Source of the DNA: Rhizomucor pusillus
Lineage: Eukaryota; Mucoromycota; Mucoromycetes; Mucorales; Lichtheimiaceae
Direction of reading: 5' to 3'
DNA: 50,243 bases
Assembly: GCA_900175165.2 (NCBI GenBank)
Contig: FWWN02000492.1
Coordinates: 1 to 50,243, forward strand
Position numbers and translations under genes: made by a program. Position 1 is the stretch's first letter. Every line of letters begins with the position of its first letter. The notes beneath the pieces were generated by a model that saw nothing but the letters and a program-made list of their open reading frames with translations, ran no database searches and was not told the origin of the DNA. Positions 21,891-32,777 of the stretch are shown piece after piece.

Positions 21891-24736
21891 ATAAAGTGAT
21901 CTGCCGGCTCTATCAGTTGAGCAGAATAGTGCGTGTGCTGATATGGAATGCTGCGGGGCAACTGAACGGGGTTTGGGGGAGGGGGAGGCAACTACATCGG
22001 GCCAACACTATTGGTGAGAGCCGCTGGACTCAGGAGAAGTAATGCAAAACTGTAGACAGTCTGTCGGGACGGAATTGCTGCAATGTACACTTCTCCACTT
22101 CCTAGGAACCAATTATAGCTGTCGCTGATGATCACCCTGAGAGTGAAAATGCATATGACCAAAGAGCTTGTACTCGTGTGCGTGAGACAGGGGAGCGGGG
22201 TAACGCTTTCATTGCTTTCAATGTTAAAAAGAATGATGAAATACAGTGCATCATGAAAAAGGGACCATACTATGTGATTGTGGGGGTCGGGGGAAGAGGC
22301 CATTTCATCTAGCAGCTTCTGTTAAGGGACGGAACCAGCTGTCGTTAATTCCATTCTAGCCCAGGACCAACATCGAGTGCAGATGTTCAAAAATTCATTA
22401 AGTAAAGCAGACATAGAAAAGAATGATAAGGCGGTTCCGATAGGAGGCGGTTTCCAATGCAACCACAGTCGAATAAGAAAACCTTTTGAACAGTATACTT
22501 CTGGTCGACTGAAAAGTGTCGCCAACTTGGAATACAACCCTATCGAAGCAAATGTTACCAGCAGCCTGCGGAGGATCAACGATAATGATGCAATGATTTC
22601 CTCCCCCAAAAATGGTCAACATGCACACAATTTCACGCAACAAGGAACATACCGAGGGCGGCTATCAACCGGTTTTGCTATGTGAGCTCCAGAAGACTAA
22701 TCACATGACCTATTACGAACCAATCCCTTTTCTAAAAGGGCTAGAAGAAAGCATATGATTCTCCTTCCATTGACACAATGAAGCCAAGGAGAATCATGAA
22801 AGCATCTTATGGATAACAAGCTTGTAGACCTCGTCTCATGCATAGTAAGATACGCTAACCACTTTAGATATTCGGGCGCGGGAGAAAGTAGTTGAGTGAA
22901 TTTCCTATCTGCTGTAGTTTTGACATGTCGATCATGCACCGACCATTCACAAAACTTGCCTTTCGTATCACCTGCTCCCGTCATAGGGAACCCCCGTTCT
23001 CCTTGCGACCCCCAACCTCCACACAAAAGGACTCCTTTCCTTCCCCTTGACTCGCAGAGGAAGTATGGGTGTATCGGAAAAGCATCTGAATTGCCTCTTC
23101 CAGTAAAAATATACCACATGTTTCATCCAGGCTTCCATACCACATACATGTATGTTGCAGTCAGCGATATTAATTTGCTCAGCGGCCAGGACCCAGTAAA
23201 TCAGAGGAACGGGAACTGTATCATAGATAACGGCGAATGGCGTGAATTAGCGCCACCCTTCCCTTGAAGCACAGGCGCTCTGGGGCGAAGCACTGTAGAA
23301 GCACGCTTGCAAGATGTCTTGGTTCCGCCTTTCGCACATGGCTCATCATCCGGATGCACTTTGGCGACATGCCCCTTGAGCCCCTGACACTTTCTATAAA
23401 TTATATCAACTGCCATTTTCTATCAAACGTGATAAATGTACATTACCCTTTTTCAAGCACGCATTTCATTATACCGTTAATTTAAATGACTTCTTTTATC
23501 CTACATCCAACAATGAATCTCGATACCGTTCCGTTATATTCGGTCACTAGTCATGTGATTTGAACGGGGACTCGCTACTCACGCGCAGATTACTTGAAAT
23601 GGAGCAATGGAATGGTTCGCTCCAGCTATCATGGCAATTATCAGTAAAGATTTCAAGGAAATTTGTTCCGTACATCGACTGATGCTGCATTCCTGCTGAG
23701 GATATCGCCATGTCGTCATTTGCAGCGGACCTACACGGTCCCCGCTGCCAGCCGATTGAGCAACGATCGTCGATGTTTTCGGAGCATTCTTTTGCGCGTT
23801 CCAGACCTTCATTTCCGGACTAGCCCAATCAGGCGGGGCACGTTCCTGACCCGGAAACCAATAGGCTTGTGCATTTTCGCATCTTCCCCGCCATATGTCA
23901 GTTATTGTTTTCCTTTCTCACATGTCACTCTAATAAAAGTTCGGAGAAGTTCTTAAAATACGTTTCCGTAGATATGCCCAGAAGCGACGCAATGGAAATG
24001 ACATCAGATATATCATGGACCCTTTCATATCACCTGCATGTCGGCAGATAGTAATATTGCGGGGCAAGGTGCGTTTGCTGAAGTAGAACATCATTGCAAG
24101 AGTATATCCTATTCAGGTTTGCTCTGCTATCTGTAAATAGTACATAAAAGCACGGATGTGCCTGAAGAGCAGGGCATTACGTCGATGTTGCACACAGATG
24201 CCTGAAGCCCTCTTTGGCAGCAAATATTTTCATCGTTCATGTACTTTTTCGTCATCGATCATGCTCAACAGGATCAGGATGAAAATCATAGGTGCATGAA
24301 AATTATTCGAGTAGTAAAACGCAAAATGGGACGCATTTGATCAATGCACAAACGTAAAGATTGGAGCGTAGAGTGAAAAAAGCTTGCTGCTGCTCTGTAG
24401 AATCAATGAATATAGATCCAACGTCCAAAGAGTATTATTGATGACGATAGCTGTATCAGACTGGTTGTCTATGCATGGCTTACCCACAATCTGGATTTTG
24501 CTGTATGTAATCCACAAGCAACGCAGCAATGTTTAGATGGTATATCACAGGCTATTGCAGTCTAACGGGTTCTCGTCCTTCCCGGCTCGCTCCATATATT
24601 TTAGCTCGTAATTACAATCCATAAAGTTATAGGTAGACGAATACTATATCAGACGATATGTTAGTCTTGCAGAAAGGAACTACTGGCAGAGCTGAGCCAC
24701 AGGTGTCAAACAGGGACGCTTTCCGAGCTTTAGGAA
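21891..24736. other. gene-poor region, about 2.8 kb, between divergent homeobox and Nudix genes
   Basis: No recognisable gene. Several open frames of 60-140 codons occur on both strands (for example 22377-22685 plus and 22697-23119 minus), but they overlap each other, lack splice-supported extension and show no motif. Two G-rich clusters (about 21968-21990 and 22278-22293) lie upstream of the homeobox gene. It probably contains long regulatory DNA; decayed or novel genes cannot be excluded. Confidence 0.45.
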
Positions 24737-25557
24737 ATGACATTCACCGTTACGTCAAAGAAGGCATACACACTAGTGTTCACACTAGATGAAAAGAATC
24801 GCAAGGTATTTGCATGACGACCATTTCTGTATAGAGATCCCAACCAGTTGATCTGCCTAGATTCTGCTAGGAATGAAGAAGCGAGGCTTCGGAGCGAACA
24901 AATATAATGGTAAATATAAACCAGATATTGCTGGATATTCTCTCATTATAGTCGCTTCCAGGTTTCGGTGGCAAAGTAGAACCCGGAGAGAACGTGTACC
25001 AAGCTGCTTTGCGCGAATTGGAGGTGAATCGATGGGAAACGGTCGCTGCGAAGGTGATTGGACTTATCCGGACGTAGGAAGAAGCCATGATTCGGGCGAA
25101 GTCACTGACAAAAATTGGCATCAGCGTATCCGTTTTTGAAAATAATCCTAAAGCATTTGAGGTCCATGTATTCCTCGCAACTGAATTTGAGGGAGAACCA
25201 ACAGAGTAAGCGGCAATCATGTCGCACAAGCGAGTAGATATTTACACGCAATCTGAAATACAGGACCGAAGAAATGCGTCCAGAATGGTTCGACTACGAG
25301 TCTATCCCTTATGGGCAAATGTGGTCAGATAATCATCTTTGGATACCATATCTTTTGAAGAAGCAACCTTTCTATGGCGAGTCTCATTTCTTAGAGGTAC
25401 GATATTTATTCGCAAATGGACGTTAATGTAGTACTTGCGTTACTAATTTTTGGACATAATGAAGGATCAACAATCGATCTTGGTAACGAACTTTCAACCT
25501 GTCACGGAGCCGCCCGTAGAATTCGATATTACAAAATCAATCCTGTTAAAGCAATAA
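24737..25557 (+). CDS. MTH1/NUDT1-type Nudix hydrolase (oxidised purine nucleotide sanitisation)
   Basis: Hydrolyses oxidised purine nucleoside triphosphates such as 8-oxo-dGTP or 2-OH-dATP, preventing their use in DNA. Six short exons: 24737-24805, 24861-24909, 24962-25023, 25078-25205, 25264-25396 and 25465-25557, totalling exactly 178 codons. The start is MTFTVTSKKAYTLVFTLD. The MTH1 signature ILLGMKKRGFGANKYNG is followed by the Nudix box GFGGKVEPGENVYQAALREL and EEEAMI. EVHVFLATEF, the MTH1-type EEMRPEWFDYESIP and MWSDNHLWIPYLLKKQPFYG follow, and it ends SILLKQ. The usual Gly near the end of the Nudix box is Met here; the catalytic R-E-x3-E-E residues are kept. No single exon is long enough to look like a gene alone, so it is easily missed. 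Confidence 0.92.
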
Positions 25558-25799
25558 AGCACCACGCAAAAGAGGAGGATATGCGTACACAGACGAGTCT
25601 GACGCTGTAACGGATGGAAACGACATCATGGAGAGGCGACGATGACACATGTGCCGACTAGAAATTAAGTTAGCAACAAACGACTTTACCCCTTGAATTT
25701 ATGACAAGTTCACTTATCGTCAAACTTCACCTTGATTCCACTCCTTGTTATCGATACCTGGATTTGAGCTTTTTAAACGCTAAAGCCAGATGCATCCTG

Positions 25800-25807
25800 T
25801 ATAAAAA
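25800..25807 (+). promoter_or_regulatory. TATA-like element upstream of the short frame at 25841
   Basis: TATAAAAA about 40 nt before an ATG, the right spacing for a core promoter of a small transcript. No other support. Confidence 0.3.
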
Positions 25808-25840
25808 CGAGCGCTGTAGTTGAATATTCTGTTTACTGCT

Positions 25841-26091
25841 ATGTCTGGTACGTGGATTAGACGGATATAGACCTCGAACATACCGAAGACTTCGTTTATC
25901 GTCGACACACTTGTAAAAGCTTAAGAGCTGGATACTTTGATACTTGGAGGTCCATTACCTTTTTCCGACTACACGACCAGCAGTCAGGTGAGCCAGCAAT
26001 ATGTTATGGTCCAGATTAGCAACACTAGGTTTGTGTAAGGGATTTGGAAAATGTGCGCACAAGAAAGAGGAGTGTTGATAAGGGATCATGA
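25841..26091 (+). CDS. possible micro-protein (weak)
   Basis: With an intron 25848-25925 (GTACGT donor, TTAAG acceptor) and a 41-nt intron 25988-26028, the frame reads MSELDTLILGGPLPFSDY, then TTSSQVCVRDLENVR, then a basic end, about 43 residues. A competing frame in the same stretch is also open, so the model may be chance. The main arguments for it are the TATA-like element 40 nt upstream and the consensus donors. Unidentified. Confidence 0.22.
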
Positions 26092-26727
26092 TAGACTCTC
26101 TCTCTTCGCGTGTAGAAAGCGAAATGGCAACAGTTGGCTTTTGCTGTTCTAACGATTTATATTCTAAGCAAACGTAAGGATAAATATGTTCGGTGCAGAG
26201 GCTCTATCTCGTTCGCTGGCGTTGGCCCCTTTGTTATTTCGAAATCATGAAAAGAATGGGAGTTAGAAAAGGGTGAAAGGATTGATGACGAGGGCGATAC
26301 TCAACGTTTTACATTTAAGTATTTAAAGTTGCTGCAAAAATTGCTTCAGAGACCCATATCATCAGACATCATATTCCAAGAAACAAACAAGATAGCAGAC
26401 AATTTTGGTATCTGTGTCCGAGCTTTTTCTGTTCTTAGTTCGTTAAGTGAAGCTTGGATCCAATATGATTAGGAGAATTTGACACACGCATTGTTGTCGT
26501 GGGGCTTTGGTCGGCAAGGAGGATAATGGAAGCTTAATGGATGGCTTACGGGGAACACAAGAATAAGGGGCTGGGAGTTGGATGTAGGATCTTCTTAAAT
26601 TGTTGCCGTGATGGACAAACATCCTCTTGTTCATCATTAATATTCGTATCACTCTTCAAGCTTTGTCCCTATCCATTCGTTTAAAGCCCCACCGTTCCTT
26701 TTCTTTCTTTTCAATCAACAACGTATT

Positions 26728-27810
26728 ATGTCCAGCAAAGCATCACGAGCCGCGACATCGCGCCCGCTTAAGAACATGGCATTTTTCGACGATGATGACA
26801 GTGACGATGAGATTGATACTATAACATACGATGATGCAAGCAGCGCCGTCAAGTCTATCGAAGGCTCGATGGATAGCCGTATGAAAGCTGATACATTTGC
26901 CTTGGCCGAGTTTCTGGCGACCACTAGCCCGGAAGAGTTTGCAAAACCTTCCAAACAGCAGCAACAGCAGTTTCAGCGCGCGTCCAAGTTGATTAGCAAA
27001 CTGCGCAAACGAACAGCAAAAGCACAGCAGCAACGATCCGACAGTGCTTCCATTAGAAGCGGACACACTAGCATAAGCTCTCAGCCAGGCTCAAAGCCAA
27101 AGCATATTCCTTTGCCAGAATATCACCCACCTGAGCCTATCCACGTTGAACATCCGCGAACTCCAAATGCTCTTCGTGACTCGGGAGTATACAGCGAGAC
27201 GTCGGAAAAGGACATTCCGCCACCACCTGTGCCGCCCGTTCCCGCACAATCCTTCCACGACCTAGAGTTTCCCATGCCACCTTCTGTGCCAGCCAAGTCG
27301 CAAGCTCGTCAACCACGTCGTCCGGCGCCGCTACCAGCAGCCGTGGCTTCGGCAGCTATCGCAGTCGCCACGTCCGATAGGTCGCCGTCCTTGCGGTCCA
27401 TCCCGGCTGCTGCACTCAAAAGACGATCTATTGTTAGAGCACGCAACGCCGAGGTGCAAACGGAAGCAACAGAAACGACAAAGGCTTCTCGATGTCCTCA
27501 CTGCCGACAATGTATCAATTCCAATGATAAGGATGATGAGCGCCGCTTATCGTGCCCACCTGCTCTGGCGCCTGGGGAATTGTTGCAGAGAACAGCACCA
27601 ACGTCGGAGGAAACAAAGATGCTAATGGCTATGATCGAAAAGTTACAAATGCAGCTAGCGGAAGAGCAGCAATCGCGAAAGAAATTGGAGCTGGCCATGT
27701 CAAAACATCAGCAAGCACAGCAAAAGGCAGAGCAAGTCGCTCAAGAACGGAATCGATGGAAGGGTGATTGTCTCTGGCTTCAGGACCGCATTGCATTGCT
27801 GCCAGAGTAA
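26728..27810 (+). CDS. disordered/coiled-coil protein with CxxC motif, unknown function
   Basis: Single exon, 360 residues, beginning MSSKASRAATSRPLKNMAFF. An acidic DDDDSDDEID patch is followed by a conserved-looking helix, ADTFALAEFLATTSPEEF. Next comes a Gln-rich basic helix (KLISKLRKRTAKAQQQR), a long Pro-rich disordered region (PPPPVPPVPAQSF) and one CPHCRQC cluster near residue 255 that may bind metal with another cysteine later. The C-terminal coiled coil of about 80 residues contains MLMAMIEKLQMQLAEEQQS. Pro-rich stretches suggest SH3-binding adaptor behaviour, but this is inference. Not recognised as a named family. Confidence 0.78.
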   Translation: MSSKASRAATSRPLKNMAFFDDDDSDDEIDTITYDDASSAVKSIEGSMDSRMKADTFALAEFLATTSPEEFAKPSKQQQQQFQRASKLISKLRKRTAKAQQQRSDSASIRSGHTSISSQPGSKPKHIPLPEYHPPEPIHVEHPRTPNALRDSGVYSETSEKDIPPPPVPPVPAQSFHDLEFPMPPSVPAKSQARQPRRPAPLPAAVASAAIAVATSDRSPSLRSIPAAALKRRSIVRARNAEVQTEATETTKASRCPHCRQCINSNDKDDERRLSCPPALAPGELLQRTAPTSEETKMLMAMIEKLQMQLAEEQQSRKKLELAMSKHQQAQQKAEQVAQERNRWKGDCLWLQDRIALLPE

Positions 27811-28333
27811 AATCGATAATTACATATTGTTCTTTCATCTTTCCGATTTTTATTCTTCTCTCCTTTTGTATTCCATTAGCTTACTAGTAGTATCATCTTA
27901 TTACGTATTCTGTGTCTTGTTCTGTCCTGTCCATTCCTTTGTCTCGTACACCAAATAACTAAATTACTCTTCTGTTACTGTATTTGCATTGGGCTCTTGA
28001 TCCCTGGATAAAGGGTGTATGCAGCACGTATCTATTCACGGAGCCAACAGGGGTCAAGCGGGCAAGGATCGAGATATATCTTTAGTAAATAACGGATATG
28101 AATCATGCTAAAAATCACATATTTTGCTAGATACACGATTCATCCCTTTAGCACTTCAAGGAGAGTCCCAAATGTAGCTGTTCTGCATGGAACAATGGTG
28201 TTTCAGGCTATACCAAGGCTGATATCATCGTGAAGACGCACCGTACTTTAGACGTAACGGATACGTTACCCCTGCACTTCGGATTATAAAAGAGTTAAGG
28301 GGCTTATGTGCCGTTTTCTGGATATTCGTAAAA
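27811..28333. other. intergenic region
   Basis: Pyrimidine-rich 3' UTR of the upstream gene, then DNA with no supported frame, then a TATA element at 28285. Confidence 0.5.
28285..28292 (+). promoter_or_regulatory. TATA box upstream of the 28334 gene
   Basis: TATAAAAG 49 nt before the start codon of the small hydrophilic protein. Good match and spacing for a strong or regulated fungal core promoter. Confidence 0.5.
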
Positions 28334-28702
28334 ATGCAAGGAAACCAAAGATCCAACACGCAACGCTCATCGCGCCAGCCCCCAACTTACTCCATGGGCA
28401 CAAGCATTGCTCCGTCTGAACAATATGAAGAAAGAACCGATTTCGATGTCAGTCAATTTGAGCAGCCAGACACTTCGGCTGACAGACAAGGACGCTCGGA
28501 TATGCCCCGAAACCTTGGTGGTCAAGAGCACCAGTTCGAGACACTGAACGCCAGTTACGGCAATTCCGACATTAGCGAACCTCAACGAGGCGGAGACCTG
28601 AACGATTTCAGAGGAGATCCGATGAAAGCAGATAGCTATGGCAAGGGCCAAGCGCAGGATAACAGCGGAACTCCCATCGAGAGATGGAGGCGTGACATTT
28701 AA
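28334..28702 (+). CDS. small, highly hydrophilic protein (122 aa), unknown
   Basis: Single-exon frame starting MQGNQRSNTQRSSRQPPTY and ending GTPIERWRRDI. It is rich in Gln, Asn, Ser, Asp, Gly and Arg, has no cysteine and only one tryptophan, and has almost no hydrophobic core, so it is expected to be fully disordered. The composition resembles LEA/hydrophilin-type stress proteins, though no named repeat is seen. A TATAAAAG box 49 nt upstream supports regulated transcription. A stress- or spore-stage role is only a suggestion. Confidence 0.55.
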   Translation: MQGNQRSNTQRSSRQPPTYSMGTSIAPSEQYEERTDFDVSQFEQPDTSADRQGRSDMPRNLGGQEHQFETLNASYGNSDISEPQRGGDLNDFRGDPMKADSYGKGQAQDNSGTPIERWRRDI

Positions 28703-29540
28703 AGATCACACTAATTTCGAATAAAATTTTCCTTCTGTGTGTGCGTATGTGTGCCAAACGTGATACTCCCGACCGTCCGAACGTCTATCACCAACGGGCT
28801 GTATCACTGCTGTTCTTGGCGACGTGATATTCTTAGTTACGAGATAGACGCGATTGCTTCGGAGACCAAATGGACTTGCTCTCGTGAACAAAGTCTTCAC
28901 TTCCAATATTATGCTTAATATATAGCATTTTGTGCTTTCAATGTTGGACAAGTCTCAATACACACATTTCATATTTTGGGTAGGCAAGACGATCTCGGGG
29001 AGGGCGGGGCCCTACGTTTAATGCAGCAATGTTATTGGCAGAGCCTTAATGAGCGTGCAGTCGGTCCCTCAAAACCATGGTAACTCAAAGTTCTAAATTG
29101 GGGCATTGGAAGGAGTTGCCAGGTCGAGAACTTGATCCGTCTCTAACCACTGGCCACAGACACTGGAGAACAAAGAGAAATCAGAGAAGAAAAAAAAAAG
29201 TACAAGGAAGAATCTTCAGATAATATTGTCGTAGAAGTCTGTTCGAAGGAACTGTATCAGAACGTAGGATAGCTTGTTATCGATTCGATCTCCACTTTGA
29301 TTCTTTGCAACTTGGTTCATCTCCTATTTTTTTCCCTTGTGTTTCTCAAGGCAATCTTGTTCTTTTTTACTCGTTTTCTTCCCTCCCAGCAATCTAAACA
29401 GTTCGGGTCCTGGACCTCTCAATTTCTTTCTTTCTTGTTTCCTTTTGGCTCTCTTTCTCTCTTCTTTCAACCCCCTACCTTTGGCCTAAAGAACCTATTC
29501 CCTTCATTTCCGTTATATTTCTGAGCGCCCTTTGAAGCTC
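28703..29540. other. intergenic, promoter and 5' UTR of the kelch gene
   Basis: No supported gene. The last 200 nt are strongly pyrimidine-rich (TTTCTTTC, CTCTCTTTC), as in promoters/leaders of well-expressed fungal genes. An A-rich tract lies at about 29190-29200. Confidence 0.5.
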
Positions 29541-32500
29541 ATGAAAACATCACTTGCCTTCCTCCTCCTTGGCCTCTGGTCGGCCACCCTCAGCCATGCT
29601 TACTTCTACGTACCCAACCTTATGAATGCCTTGCCTTTCAAAGGCGGCATGTCATACGCTCAGTCTGGCAACTCTCTCATTTTGTTCGGCGGTGAAAACG
29701 CAACAACCACGTATACCAATGATCTTTACCAGCTTACGCAGACATCAACCGGCTATTCCTGGCAAGTTCTTCCGCAGACGAACCCGCCTCCCGGTGTTAT
29801 CTACGGCCAGGCGATGGTGTCCAACACAGGTGGAACCTTCCTCCTGATGGGTGGTGCCTCCCAGACTACTGCCAACCAAATTCTGCCTCTTCAGATGTAT
29901 TCGTACAACATGCAGACCCACCAATGGAGCGCCTGGCAAGGAAACAGCAACACGACCGCGAGCAATGTCCCTCAAAACCGCCAGTTGTTCAGTGCGACGT
30001 ACGATAACAGCAGCACCATCTACATTTACGGCGGTGCCTTGAACGGCTCCATGATCTATCCCGACTTTTATGCTCTGGATACTAGCACTATGCAGTTTAC
30101 CGCGCTGCCTAACCCGGGCGTGCCACGTTATGGACACACTGCTTCTCTCTTGAGGTATGATGCATTTCCTAAAATAACCGCACGTGTGTCGAGGAAAAAT
30201 TTATTGACCCATAATCCTTGTGCTCCCCGACGGAAAAACAAAATTATGTAGCAATGGCAAACTGGTCGTTATTGGTGGTGTTGTCTGGTCGGCTGGTGAA
30301 AATGGTGCTGCTACCAGCAGCTTGGCTTCTATGGGCACTGTTGCCGTCTACGATACCAACACCAAGACCTGGAAGGATCAACCAGTTTCTGCCGCCAACG
30401 GTCAGCTCCCTTCATCCCGATCATCTCACTCCGCCGTCGTCAGTATGTATCTGAACTTATCTGTGATTGTTATACTATGCAGCAGATGTCCCTAACCGTC
30501 TGTTCTTGTAGCTTCTGACGACAAAATTATTATTTTTGGAGGTTCGTGCGACTTTTTTTACTGTGCCTGTTGTTTGTAAACATTGACTTTTCCTTATTTA
30601 GGCGACAACGGTGCCGTTATGCGTGCGCGCCAATATTTGAATGCTATCGCTATTTTGGACACTAATACCTGGACCTGGAGTGTACCTACCGCCGATGGCA
30701 TTCCTCCTTCCCGTCGCTCTTACGCCGTCGCTGGTCTCTTGGATGGCTCTCACGTCACCGTTGCATTTGGTAAGTCAACATATCAACCGCATTGTTGTCA
30801 TGACTTTCATTAATTCCAAGAATAGGCGAGGCTCTCAACACTTACTACAATGATATCAACACTTTCAGCATCAGTGACTCTGCTTGGCTCCAGTCTTTTG
30901 ATTCTGATGACTCGAGCTCCGGCTCTGGTGTTTCCGCTGGCCTGATTGCTGGTGTTACTGTTGCTGCAGTTGTCTTGTTCGCCATTATCTTGTTCCTTCT
31001 CTGGCGCTTCCAGTCTTACATTCGATGGCTCGTTGTTCGCATCCACCATGATATTTGGAAGCCTCGGTAAGCTCGGCTATCTGTCTTGCTTTTGGATATC
31101 AGCTACTCACATATTATTGATCGCAGTACCGGTGAACCTCTCTGGGCTGAAACTGCTCGCATCGTCTGCCAGGTCTTCCTGCTGTTTATCTTCGTCATGT
31201 TCCTTGTGTTTGTTATCCGTCAGGCAATTAACAGCCCTAATGTTACACAACGGATTGAAGAGGCTGCAGCGGAGGTTGATGTTCCCGGTAAGCGAAGCAT
31301 TATCCTGCCCACCTCCTTTAGAACATGAGCTTATCGAAATCTGGTGTTAGACGTTCGTTTCTGCTTCGACGGTTTCCCATCGTATCCTGCAAACGATATT
31401 CGCACCCCTGGTGTCGTGTGCACAACCGACACCGGCTATTCGTGCAGCAATTATATCCAGACGCTCAATATGAGTATATTCCAGCCCACGTTTGCTGACA
31501 ACCTCGGCGCAGTCAACTGCTTCTTGTTCCGCAGCGATAAATACTTCAAAATGACTTCCACATCTGGTGCCAACAACGGCTCTCGTTTGTTGTTCACTTT
31601 ATTTGGTGATCAGTCTGTTAGTTACGGCCGTGTCCATGTTTCCGTCTACCCTAAGGAGATGGATCCTAACGTTAAGGTGTACAATATTAACGACGATGTC
31701 CCCGTTATCATGTCCGACTTTGACGTCCAAAACTGGATGAACGGTGAACGCAACGACATCCAAGCGACCAACGTATACACTATCGAGCCCTTCACCTACA
31801 GCGCCTTGAGCTACGAACTGGTCGATCACCGCTATCTCCAATCCGTCGGATGGAACTATGTCGGTTTTGCACCCATCACCAATTCCACTCCTGAAGTCGA
31901 GACCAACTTTAGACAGGAGGCACCTAATCCCAACTACACCGCCGGCCACTCTGATCTCGGCTTCATTGCTATCTATCCTCAGGAGTTTGCTACCTTCACC
32001 GACCGCGAAGTTAAGATGTACACTCTTTTGAACGCCCTCGGTTTCGTTGGTGGTATCTTTGGTTTGCTTGTCGCTCTTCAAGCCTGGATGTTTGGTTTCC
32101 GTCCTCGATCTCCTTGGGGCGTCGTGCACCGCTGGTCGGTTGGTGATATGAAGCGATCTTTGCTGCGTGGTCTCCAGAGCAACTTTAAGACAACGGAGTC
32201 TTCAATTCCTCTTGTCAACCCACTGCATCCTCGCTTCAGCATGAACAACGTCAATGACCTTGGCTATGAGTCCGATGGTCAACGTATTTCTCGCGTTGAA
32301 GAACGTATGCAGATCCTGGAGATGCTGTTCAAGTCTTACTACGTCGATGACGAGATCTTCCGATCTCTCGAGGCTGCCAACAAGACAGCACCGTTGTCTC
32401 CTACCGCTGGAGGTGGACCATTATTCCGCAACGAGAAGGATATCGAGCTTCAGCGAAGCCAGACAGGCGGTTTCTCGCACATGTTTAACAACCACCGCCA

Positions 32501-32555
32501 AAGCGTATCAAGCACGGTCAGCGATACTCAATCGCACCAGCGTTTAAATCAGTAG
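29541..32555 (+). CDS. kelch-repeat transmembrane protein with large C-terminal extracellular/lumenal domain
   Basis: Seven exons with phase-consistent introns (first exon 29541-30154; last exon from about 31351). The ATG at 29541 gives a signal peptide, MKTSLAFLLLGLWSATLSHA. About five or six kelch repeats follow (SLILFGGENATTTYTNDLYQ, LLMGGASQ, IYIYGGALNG, KLVVIGGVVWS, KIIIFGGDNG), forming a beta-propeller. A Gly/Ser-rich hinge precedes TM1 (VSAGLIAGVTVAAVVLFAII). After a short loop comes TM2 (VFLLFIFVMFLVFVI). A domain of about 270 residues with many N-x-S/T sites and several cysteines follows, then TM3 (LNALGFVGGIFGLLVALQAW) and a disordered tail. The family is one I associate with Mucoromycota; its ligand is unknown. 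A receptor or cell-wall sensor role is inferred. Confidence 0.8.
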
Positions 32556-32777
32556 AAACAAGAGAGTAAGCCCCTCCTTGTTTTATTCCGTTCTCTCTAT
32601 CTTTGTACTTTTCTCTTTACTTTCATGATAAAACCGCGTTGTGCACACATTCTTCCACACTCACACATTTACATTAAATATAATCCTCATTATTTCTATT
32701 TCTATACCTTTTTTTCCCTCTAAAGTTCAGTTTCTTTCTTTTTTCACTTTTTTGATCATTCCCAAGACAAAGAAAAA

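Larger units (their letters stand above)
25558..26727. other. intergenic region upstream of the 26728 gene
   Basis: Mostly non-coding. It holds a TATA-associated short frame near 25841 (listed separately). The proximal 150 nt, pyrimidine-rich with TCTTTCTTTTC, look like the promoter/5' UTR of the gene at 26728. Confidence 0.4.

Noticed and set aside
22377..22685. 102-codon frame with ATG, hydrophilic product
   Set aside because: Overlaps two antisense frames of similar length, no motif, no splice partners; not distinguishable from chance.
22697..23267. Overlapping 140-codon (minus) and 123-codon (plus) frames
   Set aside because: Composition looks random (many Cys, Gly, Trp), no domain; mutual overlap argues against both.
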